Of a stretch of DNA of 18,971 bases, positions 1 to 6,617 are shown piece by piece. The stretch comes from Treponema sp. (GTDB taxonomy: Bacteria; Spirochaetota; Spirochaetia; Treponematales; Breznakiellaceae). Location of the stretch: the NCBI GenBank assembly GCA_031290325.1, contig JAITNU010000226.1:1-18971 (forward strand). The letters run 5' to 3'. A program made the position numbers and the translations under genes. Every line of letters begins with the position of its first letter. Position 1 is the stretch's first letter. The notes under the pieces were generated by a model. It saw only the letters and a list, made by a program, of their open reading frames with translations, was not told where the DNA came from and searched no databases.

Positions 1-69
1 GGAATAGGGAATAGGGAATAGGGAATAGGGAATAGGGAATAGGGAATAGGGAATAGGGAATAGGGAATT
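1..69. repeat. 7-bp tandem repeat (GGAATAG)n
   Basis: Nine uninterrupted perfect copies of GGAATAG occupy 1-63, followed by a partial tenth copy (GGAATT) before the pattern breaks. The array begins at the first base of the window, so its true length is unknown. No coding frame runs through it here. A 7-bp unit is not a multiple of three, so copy-number slippage would shift a reading frame or change promoter spacing in whatever lies to the left. Confidence 0.97.
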
Positions 70-246
70 CATCGGGCCTCCGGCCTGTTGTTTCATAAAC
101 TTATTCCTTTATCATGAAAAAACTGAATTCGGACATGCATCTTTAGTATACCCTGCATATTTAGTACTATACATCAATCAATATTTTGTGTCAACAAGTT
201 TCCGGATCATTGGCTCATTTTCTAAAAAAAACAGGAGCCAAAAACT

Positions 247-870
247 TCAGAGCAATAGCCCCCTTGATTCCAGGGCGTAGGCAGTCTCTGCCGCCATTTC
301 TATCATACGCTCGGTTACCAGGGGGATGAGCAGGATAAGCTCCGGTATGCCCCTTTTCCCGGCCCGTGCCCGGTACGCCAGCTCCGCCTCTTCCCAGGCT
401 TCAAAGAACCGGGGGAGAAAGCCCAGCATCAGGGATATACCCAGACTGCACGTTCCGGTTCGGTGCAGGCTCCTTTCTATCGTAGTGAGAGAATCTTGCA
501 GTTCCGTCATGGTGGTAACCGAAAAGAGGAGGGACCCGGCGGAAAAAGACAGGAGTATGCCGAGGCCAAAGATGAGGCCCTCCTGAAAACCTGAAGGGGT
601 AAATCCAAAGGGGGTAAATCTGATGGAACGGAAGAGGAGCACCACCAGGGCCATGAACAGCAGGGGCCGGCACCCCCGGAGTAATTCCCAGGGGCGGATT
701 CTGGCCGCACAGCACCCCGCAACGATGATGGCTGCGGCAACCAGGATGCCGGGAAGGGAGAAAAAAAACGCCAGAGAAATCAGGAGCAGCCCCAAAAGCT
801 TAAAGGCCCCTGGCAGACGGTGCAGGATAGTAGTACCAGGCCGGTACGTGTAGGGGGTCGGAGACTTCAT
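247..870 (-). CDS. ecfT: ECF transporter transmembrane protein EcfT (BioN-like)
   Basis: This is the membrane coupling subunit of an energy-coupling-factor vitamin importer; it links the substrate-binding S component (here BioY) to the ATPase. The 207-residue protein has several hydrophobic segments (about residues 22-50, 67-85 and 95-125). It carries the two cytoplasmic coupling motifs typical of EcfT: an A-R-rich motif near residues 166-173 (RARAGKRG) and a C-terminal ESRG near 201-204. Its ATG overlaps the stop of the ATPase gene by 4 nt (ATGA), so the two are translationally coupled. It is the last gene of the bioY-ecfA-ecfT operon. The length is slightly short for the family but the ends look complete. 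Biotin specificity is inferred from the neighbour. Confidence 0.87.
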   Translation of the reverse strand: MKSPTPYTYRPGTTILHRLPGAFKLLGLLLISLAFFFSLPGILVAAAIIVAGCCAARIRPWELLRGCRPLLFMALVVLLFRSIRFTPFGFTPSGFQEGLIFGLGILLSFSAGSLLFSVTTMTELQDSLTTIERSLHRTGTCSLGISLMLGFLPRFFEAWEEAELAYRARAGKRGIPELILLIPLVTERMIEMAAETAYALESRGLLL

Positions 871-1616
871 ATCAGCCAGGTACAGTCCGCCACCGTGTCG
901 TAGTGCTTACGGGGGTCCCGGACCCCGTAAGAGGGGTTCAGCCGCGCCAGCACCGCTTCCGGGGTTCCCACCTCACGGATACACCCCCGGTCAAGGATGA
1001 CGAGGCGGTCCGCAAAGGCCAGTACCTTCTCCAGTTCATGGGTCAGGATGATAACGGTCTTGCCGGTACTTTTCAAGTGCCTGATACTTTCGAGGACCTG
1101 AACCACCCCCGGCCAGTCAAGGTTGGCAAAGGGTTCATCCAGGATCACCGCTTCACAGCCCATAGCGAGGATACCCGCCAGGGCCAGACGCCGCTTTTCT
1201 CCCCCTGAAAGTCTGCGGGGGGAAAAGTCCTTTTTTTCCAAGAGACCCATTGCCGCCATTGCACCCTGTACCCGCCTGTTGATTTCGTCTTTTGAAAGCC
1301 CCAGGTTTTTAGGCCCAAAGGCAATATCCTCCCCCAGGGTCTCTCCGACGAACTGGGCATCAGCATCCTGAAACACCAGCCCCACAGAACGCCGCAGGGC
1401 ATCGTTGTTCAGTGGAAGCCCCCGGAAGAAAATCTCCCCTTCAGTTGGCTCCATGAGGGCGGTAATCATCCGCATGAGGATAGTCTTGCCCGAACCGTTG
1501 GACCCCGCAACGAGGAGACATTCCCCCTCAAAGATGTCAAGACTGACACCGACAATGGCTTGATGCCCATTGGGAAAAACCTTGACCAGGTTCCTGATGG
1601 AAAAGAGGCACTCCAT
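867..1616 (-). CDS. ecfA: ECF transporter ATP-binding protein (BioM-like)
   Basis: This cytoplasmic ABC ATPase powers the ECF importer. In its 249 residues the Walker A motif GSNGSGKT is at 38-45, the Q-loop FQD at 82-84, the signature LSGGE at 136-140, Walker B AVILDEP at 156-162 and the switch histidine H193 in LTHE. It starts 3 nt after the bioY stop with no clear Shine-Dalgarno sequence, which suggests translational coupling. Only one ATPase gene is present. Dedicated biotin systems (BioMNY) often use a single ATPase homodimer, whereas shared group II ECF modules use two. That makes this a dedicated BioMNY-type transporter, an inference from context. Confidence 0.9.
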   Translation of the reverse strand: MECLFSIRNLVKVFPNGHQAIVGVSLDIFEGECLLVAGSNGSGKTILMRMITALMEPTEGEIFFRGLPLNNDALRRSVGLVFQDADAQFVGETLGEDIAFGPKNLGLSKDEINRRVQGAMAAMGLLEKKDFSPRRLSGGEKRRLALAGILAMGCEAVILDEPFANLDWPGVVQVLESIRHLKSTGKTVIILTHELEKVLAFADRLVILDRGCIREVGTPEAVLARLNPSYGVRDPRKHYDTVADCTWLI

Positions 1617-1619
1617 GGG

Positions 1620-2198
1620 TTACGCTATGTGATCCGCCACCACCCGGCGCAGCCGGGGCGCGATGAGCACTGCCACCGCGCATTTGATGGTATCCCCAAT
1701 GATGAAGGGAACAAACCCCATGGTCAAAGCCTCCAGCCAAGTTTTATCAAGCAGCACCTTGAGCCATAGTATCCCTGGTACATAGTTTCCGATGACCCCT
1801 CCTAAGACCGCGAGGATGAGCCGCCAGAGGGGCGTCTTATATCCCCCATGCGGTTTCCCGGCGATGAAGCCCGCTGCAATCGCCATGAGGAGGTAGCCGA
1901 TAAGGTAGCCACCGGTAGGACCAAGGAACCGGAAGAAGCCCCCAGTTGCACCGGCAAATACCGGCGCGCCAATGGCCCCGGCGATCAGGTACAACCCCAC
2001 AGCCGCGCCTCCCAGCAGGGGACCTAAGATCAGCCCTGAAAGCATGGCAAACAGATTCTGTAGTACGATAGGTACTGGTGAAAAGGGAAGGGGAATTGCA
2101 ATGAAGGTTCCCGCCGCGATCAGGGCCGCGAACAGGGCGGTCAGGGTGATGCCGATGATGGTTTTTCGTTTTGCGAATATAGTAACGCTCTTTTCCAT
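1620..2198 (-). CDS. bioY: Biotin transporter BioY (ECF S component)
   Basis: This is the membrane-embedded biotin-binding subunit, 192 residues from the chosen start. It has about six hydrophobic segments, and the central glycine-rich stretch around FLGPTGGYLIGYL is characteristic of BioY. The frame stays open upstream to 2237, but the ATG at 2198 has a good ribosome-binding site (AAGGAAATTACC-ATG) and gives the usual BioY N-terminus, so it was preferred. It is first in the operon with the ECF ATPase and T subunit. Its upstream region is interrupted 52 bp away by an IS1-like remnant, so its promoter lies in a very short leader or inside the remnant. Confidence 0.93.
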   Translation of the reverse strand: MEKSVTIFAKRKTIIGITLTALFAALIAAGTFIAIPLPFSPVPIVLQNLFAMLSGLILGPLLGGAAVGLYLIAGAIGAPVFAGATGGFFRFLGPTGGYLIGYLLMAIAAGFIAGKPHGGYKTPLWRLILAVLGGVIGNYVPGILWLKVLLDKTWLEALTMGFVPFIIGDTIKCAVAVLIAPRLRRVVADHIA

Positions 2199-2249
2199 GG
2201 TAATTTCCTTAAAAAAATATACTTCTCCAGCAAGCATCCGAAGATTGAA

Positions 2250-2270
2250 GGTGATTCAGAAAGTATGCTG
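2250..2270 (+). repeat. Left terminal inverted repeat of IS1-like remnant
   Basis: It begins GGTGATTCAG and ends AAAGTATGCTG. It pairs with 2534-2554 with mismatches only at positions 7 and 10. Confidence 0.75.
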
Positions 2271-2321
2271 GACTCGTAGATGACAAAAAGGGCTCGTAGA
2301 AAAATAAACATAATTATAAAA

Positions 2322-2460
2322 CGCTACTGCCCCCATGTCATAGTATGAGTATAAAGAAAAATTGAAAAATGCGCAATGGGAAACAAAATATGGATGCAAC
2401 GATTGCGGACATCAGTTTATCAATGAACTGACATGGGGTCTGATATACCCAACCTCGTGA
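2322..2460 (+). pseudogene. Transposase zinc-ribbon fragment, frameshifted
   Basis: Inside the IS-like remnant, one frame reads RYCPHV before a stop at 2346. The next frame, entered at 2347, reads 37 codons containing YGCNDCGHQF and ends at a TGA at 2458-2460. Together they supply the CPxx and CxxCG halves of the zinc ribbon seen at the N-terminus of IS1 InsA and related transposases. The frame change, the stop and the absence of any DDE domain show that it is dead. A short perfect inverted repeat (CCCCATGTCA at 2331-2340, TGACATGGGG at 2429-2438) lies inside it. Confidence 0.6.
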
Positions 2461-2533
2461 AGTGGTACGCGGTTGTCCAAAGGCCCACCGGAAGGTATGC
2501 AATATTCTTTTACGTCAATGAAAGTCGGAGCTT

Positions 2534-2554
2534 CAGCATACTTTGTGGATCACC
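2534..2554 (-). repeat. Right terminal inverted repeat of IS1-like remnant
   Basis: On the minus strand it begins GGTGATCCAC and ends AAAGTATGCTG. It is the partner of 2250-2270. Confidence 0.75.
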
Positions 2555-2559
2555 ACCCC

Positions 2560-3921
2560 TTACTGAAATTGATATACTCCTGGAATGGTAATCCTGAAAC
2601 AAGTCCCGGCGCCTTTCTTTGATTCTACCGAAATTTCCCAGCCATGAGAATCCACTACCCCCTTCACCACTGAAAGACCGAGTCCCAGGCCCTGCTCTCG
2701 GCGGGAACTACTGCCCCGGTAAAAGGTTTCAAACACATGGGGAATATCCGTCTCGTCAATGCCGGGTCCGTTGTCTGCCACTTCAATGAGGATCCGGTTA
2801 TCCCTGATACACGCCCCAATCCTGATGAGTCCGCCTGGCAGGGTATACCTGATGGCGTTGTTGACCAGGTTCTCCAGTGCCCGGACGGTGAGGTGTTCAT
2901 CTATGGGAATGAGGAGCTCCGGCGGCAGCTCAACGGCGGTTTTCACCTGACGGCCCAAGAGTTCCGCGTCATCTTTGATACGTTTGGTGTAGGTTAAAAG
3001 AAAGGCCGAGAGGTTTACCTTGTCCAGGTGCTGCCGCCATTCCCCGGTATCCACCCGGACAAAGTCGATGAGGTCGTCGATCATGCCTTCAAGCTGATCC
3101 ACTTTGGCGGCAATGATCGCTATCGAATGACTCCGTGAAGCAGGATCATCGGCGATGCCGTCTTCAATGGCTTCGGCATAGCCCTTGATCAGGGCCAGGG
3201 GAGTTTTCAAATCGTGGGTGATGCCCATGATGAAGCGGCTGCGGCGCTGTTCTACTTCCTTGAGGGTCAGACGCATTCGGTTGAGGGAGCTGGTGAGGGA
3301 GGTGATTTCGTTGCTGCCTTTCACTGCCACCGCCAGGTCCAGTTCCCCGGAAGCGATGCGCTGGGTGGCGTCCTCCAGGATCAATACCGACTGGGTAATG
3401 GACCGGGCAATAAAACAGGACATGATCAGGGCAAACCCCAGAATCAGGACGATGATGCTCAATAAAGCTCTACCCATAAAAATAAAGGGGTTCGGGGGCT
3501 TGGGTGCGTCGCGGTCAATCCGGGAAAGCATAAATATCCTGCTTTCCCGCAGCCAGAGGGGCGATTCAAAGATATACCCGTACCGGGGGTTTTCGTTTGT
3601 TAGCAGTCCCATGATCTTGGTTTCCACCCCTGATTCACCAGGTACAAAATCATCAATGGTAGAATAGAGCACTATCATATCATGCCGGAAGATCGCGATA
3701 TCGATATTACGCCGCAGCCGGGAAATATAGGAAGATACAGCTTTCCATTCCATGGGTCTGAGGTTGTCCTCCAATAAAGGGGCGATATCTTCATACACCG
3801 GAACACTCCAGGTCTGATCTCCCTGACGGAGCTGCATGAGCAGGCCCTGGGCGACAATGGCTAAGAGCGGCAGCAGGATGATCCCCAGGATGAGCAGGTT
3901 AAACTGGGTCTTGATTTTCAT
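2560..3921 (-). CDS. Sensor histidine kinase
   Basis: This is a membrane-bound two-component sensor, 453 residues from the chosen start. Membrane segment 1 is at about 7-28, followed by a periplasmic sensor region of about 120 residues, membrane segment 2 at about 152-172 and a HAMP linker at about 173-225. The HisKA dimerisation domain has the phosphorylated H236 in THDLKTPL. The catalytic HATPase_c domain has an N-box N351-N355, G1 box DNGPG at 383-387 and GLGLGL at 411-416. The frame is open further upstream, but the ATG at 3921 lies 14 nt after the response regulator stop and places membrane segment 1 at the N-terminus. It is co-transcribed with that regulator. The stimulus is unknown. 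Confidence 0.93.
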   Translation of the reverse strand: MKIKTQFNLLILGIILLPLLAIVAQGLLMQLRQGDQTWSVPVYEDIAPLLEDNLRPMEWKAVSSYISRLRRNIDIAIFRHDMIVLYSTIDDFVPGESGVETKIMGLLTNENPRYGYIFESPLWLRESRIFMLSRIDRDAPKPPNPFIFMGRALLSIIVLILGFALIMSCFIARSITQSVLILEDATQRIASGELDLAVAVKGSNEITSLTSSLNRMRLTLKEVEQRRSRFIMGITHDLKTPLALIKGYAEAIEDGIADDPASRSHSIAIIAAKVDQLEGMIDDLIDFVRVDTGEWRQHLDKVNLSAFLLTYTKRIKDDAELLGRQVKTAVELPPELLIPIDEHLTVRALENLVNNAIRYTLPGGLIRIGACIRDNRILIEVADNGPGIDETDIPHVFETFYRGSSSRREQGLGLGLSVVKGVVDSHGWEISVESKKGAGTCFRITIPGVYQFQ

Positions 3922-3934
3922 TTTTTTCCCGAGT

Positions 3935-4621
3935 TTATCCCGGCGCACAGAGCCGGTAACCCATGCCGTGAACGGTCTCGATATACTGCGGTTCCCCAGG
4001 ATCATCCTCTATTTTTTTCCGCAGCCGCTGGATATAGACCGCCACGGTGGTCAGGTCGCCGTAGGCATTTTTCCACACCTCCCCGTAGATCTGCTCAGGC
4101 CCTGAAGGCCGGCCCGCGTGTTCTGCAAGATAGGCCAGGACCTCGTATTCCTTGGCTGAGAGTTGTACCTTGTCATCCCCTTTCTTGAGGAGACAGGCGT
4201 TGTAATCCAGGACAAATGGCCCGAACTGGAAGCTGCGGGTTGGTGCTTCCTGGGTATGGCGGATCCGCTGGAGCAAGGCCCTGACCCGTGCGGCCAGCAC
4301 CCGTGGTGAAAAGGGTTTGGTCACGAATTCATCGGCCCCGTGGCCGAACCCGGCAATCAGGTCCTCATCACTGTTCCGGGCTGAGACAATCATCACCGGT
4401 GTGTTCTCGGTCCGGCGGTAAGTATGGAGGAATTCAAAACCATCCATGCCGGGGAGGTTCAGGTCCAGGATGATGAGGTCCGGCTGCCATGTTTCCAGGA
4501 TAACCAGGGCAGCTTCGGCAGTTTCGGCGGTCTTGATATCAAAGCCCTCCCTGGTGAGATAGAGGGAGATGAGTTCCGCCAATTCGGTGACATCCTCGAT
4601 GATTAACACGTTTCCTTTCAT
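3935..4621 (-). CDS. OmpR/PhoB-family response regulator
   Basis: This 228-residue DNA-binding regulator is partnered with the adjacent kinase. The receiver domain (about 3-118) has acidic E9/D10, the phosphorylated D53 in LDLNLPG, S80/A81 and K102 in KPF. The C-terminal winged helix (about 132-226) includes LSAKEYEVLAYL and the wing ending HGMGYRL. The frame is open up to 4777, but the receiver starts canonically at the ATG at 4621. There is no Shine-Dalgarno sequence in front of it. A promoter-like pair at 4634-4663 would place the mRNA start only about 6 nt upstream of the ATG, so the message may be nearly leaderless. It is divergent from leuA. Confidence 0.93.
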   Translation of the reverse strand: MKGNVLIIEDVTELAELISLYLTREGFDIKTAETAEAALVILETWQPDLIILDLNLPGMDGFEFLHTYRRTENTPVMIVSARNSDEDLIAGFGHGADEFVTKPFSPRVLAARVRALLQRIRHTQEAPTRSFQFGPFVLDYNACLLKKGDDKVQLSAKEYEVLAYLAEHAGRPSGPEQIYGEVWKNAYGDLTTVAVYIQRLRKKIEDDPGEPQYIETVHGMGYRLCAPG

Positions 4622-4633
4622 GGTTGTAAGATG

Positions 4634-4663
4634 AGTATAGTACGACCTGCGCTTTTCCTGCAA
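4634..4663 (-). promoter_or_regulatory. Predicted sigma-70-type promoter of the regulator-kinase operon
   Basis: On the minus strand TTGCAG (4663-4658) and TATACT (4639-4634) are separated by 18 bp. The start would fall near 4627, about 6 nt before the ATG at 4621. This agrees with the lack of a ribosome-binding site. Confidence 0.5.
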
Positions 4664-4727
4664 GTTTACCAGGGGCATATAACAAAAAGTTATAAATCCT
4701 TTATGTAGTGTTAAGATAAAAAGCGTA

Positions 4728-4756
4728 TTGACAAAAAATAATAATTTGGGTACTAT
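4728..4756 (+). promoter_or_regulatory. Predicted sigma-70-type promoter of the leu leader and leuA
   Basis: A perfect TTGACA (4728-4733) and TACTAT (4751-4756) are separated by exactly 17 bp. The expected start is about 4762-4764, which coincides with the ATG of the leader peptide at 4763. Confidence 0.8.
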
Positions 4757-4762
4757 GATTTT

Positions 4763-4852
4763 ATGAGTTGTAACCATCGGTCTAGTAACCTGTCATCCCT
4801 CCTCCTAGGACTTTTATCTATCCTAAATACGGGGAAAGGAGTAGGCGTATAG
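4763..4852 (+). CDS. leuL: Leucine-rich leader peptide of the leuA attenuator
   Basis: This 29-codon open frame runs from an ATG to a TAG. Seven of its residues are leucine, six of them within LLLGLLSIL and neighbours (segment LSSLLLGLLSIL at residues 10-21). The leucine codons are CTG, CTC, CTC, CTA, CTT, TTA and CTA. It lies between a consensus promoter and an intrinsic terminator just ahead of the leucine-biosynthesis gene leuA, the classic layout of ribosome-mediated attenuation. Under leucine shortage the ribosome would stall in the leucine run and favour read-through. The ATG coincides with the predicted transcription start and has no ribosome-binding site, so the message appears leaderless. 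No product function is expected beyond its translation. Confidence 0.85.
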   Translation: MSCNHRSSNLSSLLLGLLSILNTGKGVGV

Positions 4853-4888
4853 ACCGTTATACACGGTAATGAAGCCCGCTGTCTTTCC
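4833..4888 (+). promoter_or_regulatory. Candidate antiterminator pairing in the leu leader
   Basis: GGAAAGG at 4833-4839 can pair with TCTTTCC at 4882-4888 (one G-T wobble), and GCG at 4845-4847 with CGC at 4877-4879. This competes with the terminator's 5' arm. A small hairpin ACCGT/ACGGT (4853-4857 with 4863-4867) lies between the arms. The pairing was found by eye; no folding energy was computed. Confidence 0.4.
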
Positions 4889-4908
4889 GGCAGCGGGCTA
4901 TTTTTTTC
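4873..4908 (+). terminator. Intrinsic terminator (attenuator) ahead of leuA
   Basis: AGCCCGCTG (4873-4881) pairs perfectly with CAGCGGGCT (4891-4899) around a 9-nt loop and is followed by a T-rich tract from 4901 that is itself duplicated (TTTTTTTCTA twice). It lies between the leucine leader peptide and leuA, so it must be conditionally bypassed for leuA to be expressed. Confidence 0.9.
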
Positions 4909-4931
4909 TATTTTTTTCTAAGGAGAAGAAC

Positions 4932-6617
4932 ATGAGTAAGTACTACGAATGTCCGAAAATCGGCCTTGCAGACAGGACCTGGCCGGACAAATCCATTACA
5001 AAAGCACCGGCGTGGTGCTCTGTGGACCTCCGGGACGGCAACCAGGCCCTCGCCATTCCCATGAACCTCAAGGAGAAGCAGGAATTTTTCGACATCCTGG
5101 TTGGTATGGGCTTTACTGAGATTGAAGTCTGTTTCCCTTCAGCATCTCAGATCGAATTCGATTTTATCCGTTCCCTTATCGAAGGTAACAAAGTCCCGGA
5201 TAAGGTGTACCTCCAGGTGCTTACCCAGGCACGGGAACACCTTATCAAGCGGACCTTTGAAAGTCTCAAAGGCGCGAAAAAGGCTATACTGCACCTGTAC
5301 AATTCCACTTCCACGCTGCAGCGGGAGATCACCTTCCGCATGTCCCAGGAAGAGATCAAGACAGTCGCCGTAAATGGCACGCGGCTTGTAAAATCATTTC
5401 TGAGTGAACTGCCGGATACGGAGCTTCTTTTTGAATACTCACCGGAAAGTTTTTCCGGCACCGAGATTGAGTATGCGGTGGAGCTTTGTCAGGCTGTGCG
5501 GGATGCGTGGTACGAAGGCGGCCTGCCCTCTAATGTGTCGAAGCAGATCATTTTTAATCTCCCCAACACCGTTGAAGTGGCAATGCCAAACCGCTATGCC
5601 GATCAAATTGAATACTTTTGCCGCCACATCGGTGACCGGGACAATGTTATTGTCAGTCTTCATTCTCACAATGACCGGGGCACTGGTGTTGCCGCCACAG
5701 AACTGGGGCTTTTGGCAGGCGCGGACCGCGTAGAAGGTACGCTCTTCGGCAATGGAGAACGGACGGGCAATCTCGATATTGTGAACACCGCCCTCAATAT
5801 GTGGAGTCAGGGGCTTGACCCAAAACTCGATTTCAAAAAGCTGCCCCGTATACAGGAAGTGTACGAACGCTGTACCGGCATGAAGATTGCACCCCGGCAG
5901 CCTTACGCAGGGGAGCTGGTATTTACCGCGTTTTCCGGTTCTCATCAGGATGCCATAAAAAAAGGCATGGACTATATGAACACCGGTAATAACCACGCAG
6001 GTCCCTGGAAAGTGCCCTATCTCCTCATCGATCCCAAGGATATTGGCAAGGATTACGAGGCCATCATCCGTATCAACAGTCAGAGCGGTAAAGGCGGTGT
6101 CGCGTACATTCTGCACACTAAATTCGGCTACGAGCTGCCCAAGATGATGCATCCTGCTATCGGCAAAATCGTGAACGATGTTTCCGATGGTCTGGGTCGG
6201 GAGCTTGACTCAAAGGAAATTCTGGATATCTTTGTCAACAATTTCCTGAATGTGCGTTCCCCCCTCTGCCTCGTAAGCTGCACCACCGCTCAGGCGGCTG
6301 CAGCGGAGCAGCTCAACTGCAACGCTGTCGTACTTTTTAATGGAACGGAACGAATTTTATCCGGCACAGGAAACGGCGCTTTAAGCGCCTTTGTCCATGC
6401 CATGCATAGGAGCGGCATAAACGGTTTTGACATCGTGGATTTTCATGAGCAGTCCCTTGGTTCCGGCGCCAGTACTGAGGCGCTTGCCTACATCGGCATC
6501 CGGGATGCCAAAGATTCCCTCTTCTGGGGGGCGGGAAAAAATACGGACATTACCACCGCAGGTATCGGCGCCTTGGTGAGTGCGTATAACAATCTGCTGC
6601 GAAACCGGAGCGAATAA
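4932..6617 (+). CDS. leuA: 2-isopropylmalate synthase
   Basis: LeuA condenses acetyl-CoA with 2-oxoisovalerate, the first committed step of leucine synthesis, in the cytoplasm. The protein has 561 residues from the chosen start. The catalytic TIM barrel carries DLRDGNQAL near residues 31-39 and the metal-binding HSHNDRGTG. The C-terminal third, with the GTGNGALSAFVHA segment, is the LeuA regulatory domain that binds leucine for feedback inhibition. The length fits the longer LeuA subfamily. The frame also has an ATG at 4869, but that lies in the attenuator stem without a ribosome-binding site, whereas AGGAG at 4921-4925 sits 6 nt before the ATG at 4932. No leuB, leuC or leuD is in the window. 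Its stop codon directly abuts the stop of the converging gene. Confidence 0.95.
   Translation: MSKYYECPKIGLADRTWPDKSITKAPAWCSVDLRDGNQALAIPMNLKEKQEFFDILVGMGFTEIEVCFPSASQIEFDFIRSLIEGNKVPDKVYLQVLTQAREHLIKRTFESLKGAKKAILHLYNSTSTLQREITFRMSQEEIKTVAVNGTRLVKSFLSELPDTELLFEYSPESFSGTEIEYAVELCQAVRDAWYEGGLPSNVSKQIIFNLPNTVEVAMPNRYADQIEYFCRHIGDRDNVIVSLHSHNDRGTGVAATELGLLAGADRVEGTLFGNGERTGNLDIVNTALNMWSQGLDPKLDFKKLPRIQEVYERCTGMKIAPRQPYAGELVFTAFSGSHQDAIKKGMDYMNTGNNHAGPWKVPYLLIDPKDIGKDYEAIIRINSQSGKGGVAYILHTKFGYELPKMMHPAIGKIVNDVSDGLGRELDSKEILDIFVNNFLNVRSPLCLVSCTTAQAAAAEQLNCNAVVLFNGTERILSGTGNGALSAFVHAMHRSGINGFDIVDFHEQSLGSGASTEALAYIGIRDAKDSLFWGAGKNTDITTAGIGALVSAYNNLLRNRSE

Larger units (their letters stand above)
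2250..2554 (+). mobile_element. IS1-like insertion sequence remnant with terminal inverted repeats
   Basis: Two 21-bp ends match as inverted repeats with 19 of 21 identities (2250-2270 against the reverse complement of 2534-2554). Both begin GGTGAT and end AAAGTATGCTG, and the similarity continues imperfectly for a few bases inward. IS1-family elements are known to begin GGTGATG-like. The interior encodes a broken zinc-ribbon like the N-terminus of IS1 InsA. At 305 bp it is far shorter than a full element (about 770 bp), so the catalytic part is deleted. No matching target duplication is visible in the flanking bases. It fills the gap between bioY and the kinase gene and ends 5 bp from the kinase stop codon. 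Confidence 0.68.

Noticed and set aside
210..241. Inverted repeat TTGGCTC/GAGCCAA after ecfT
   Set aside because: The loop is 18 nt and the T-run lies inside the loop rather than after the stem, so it is not a convincing terminator.
4869..4931. Upstream ATG extending LeuA by 21 residues
   Set aside because: It lies at the attenuator stem, lacks a ribosome-binding site and encodes non-family sequence across the T-tract; the ATG at 4932 with AGGAG is better.
5439..6152. 237-codon minus-strand frame inside leuA
   Set aside because: It is entirely antisense to a clear, full-length leuA; a shadow frame.
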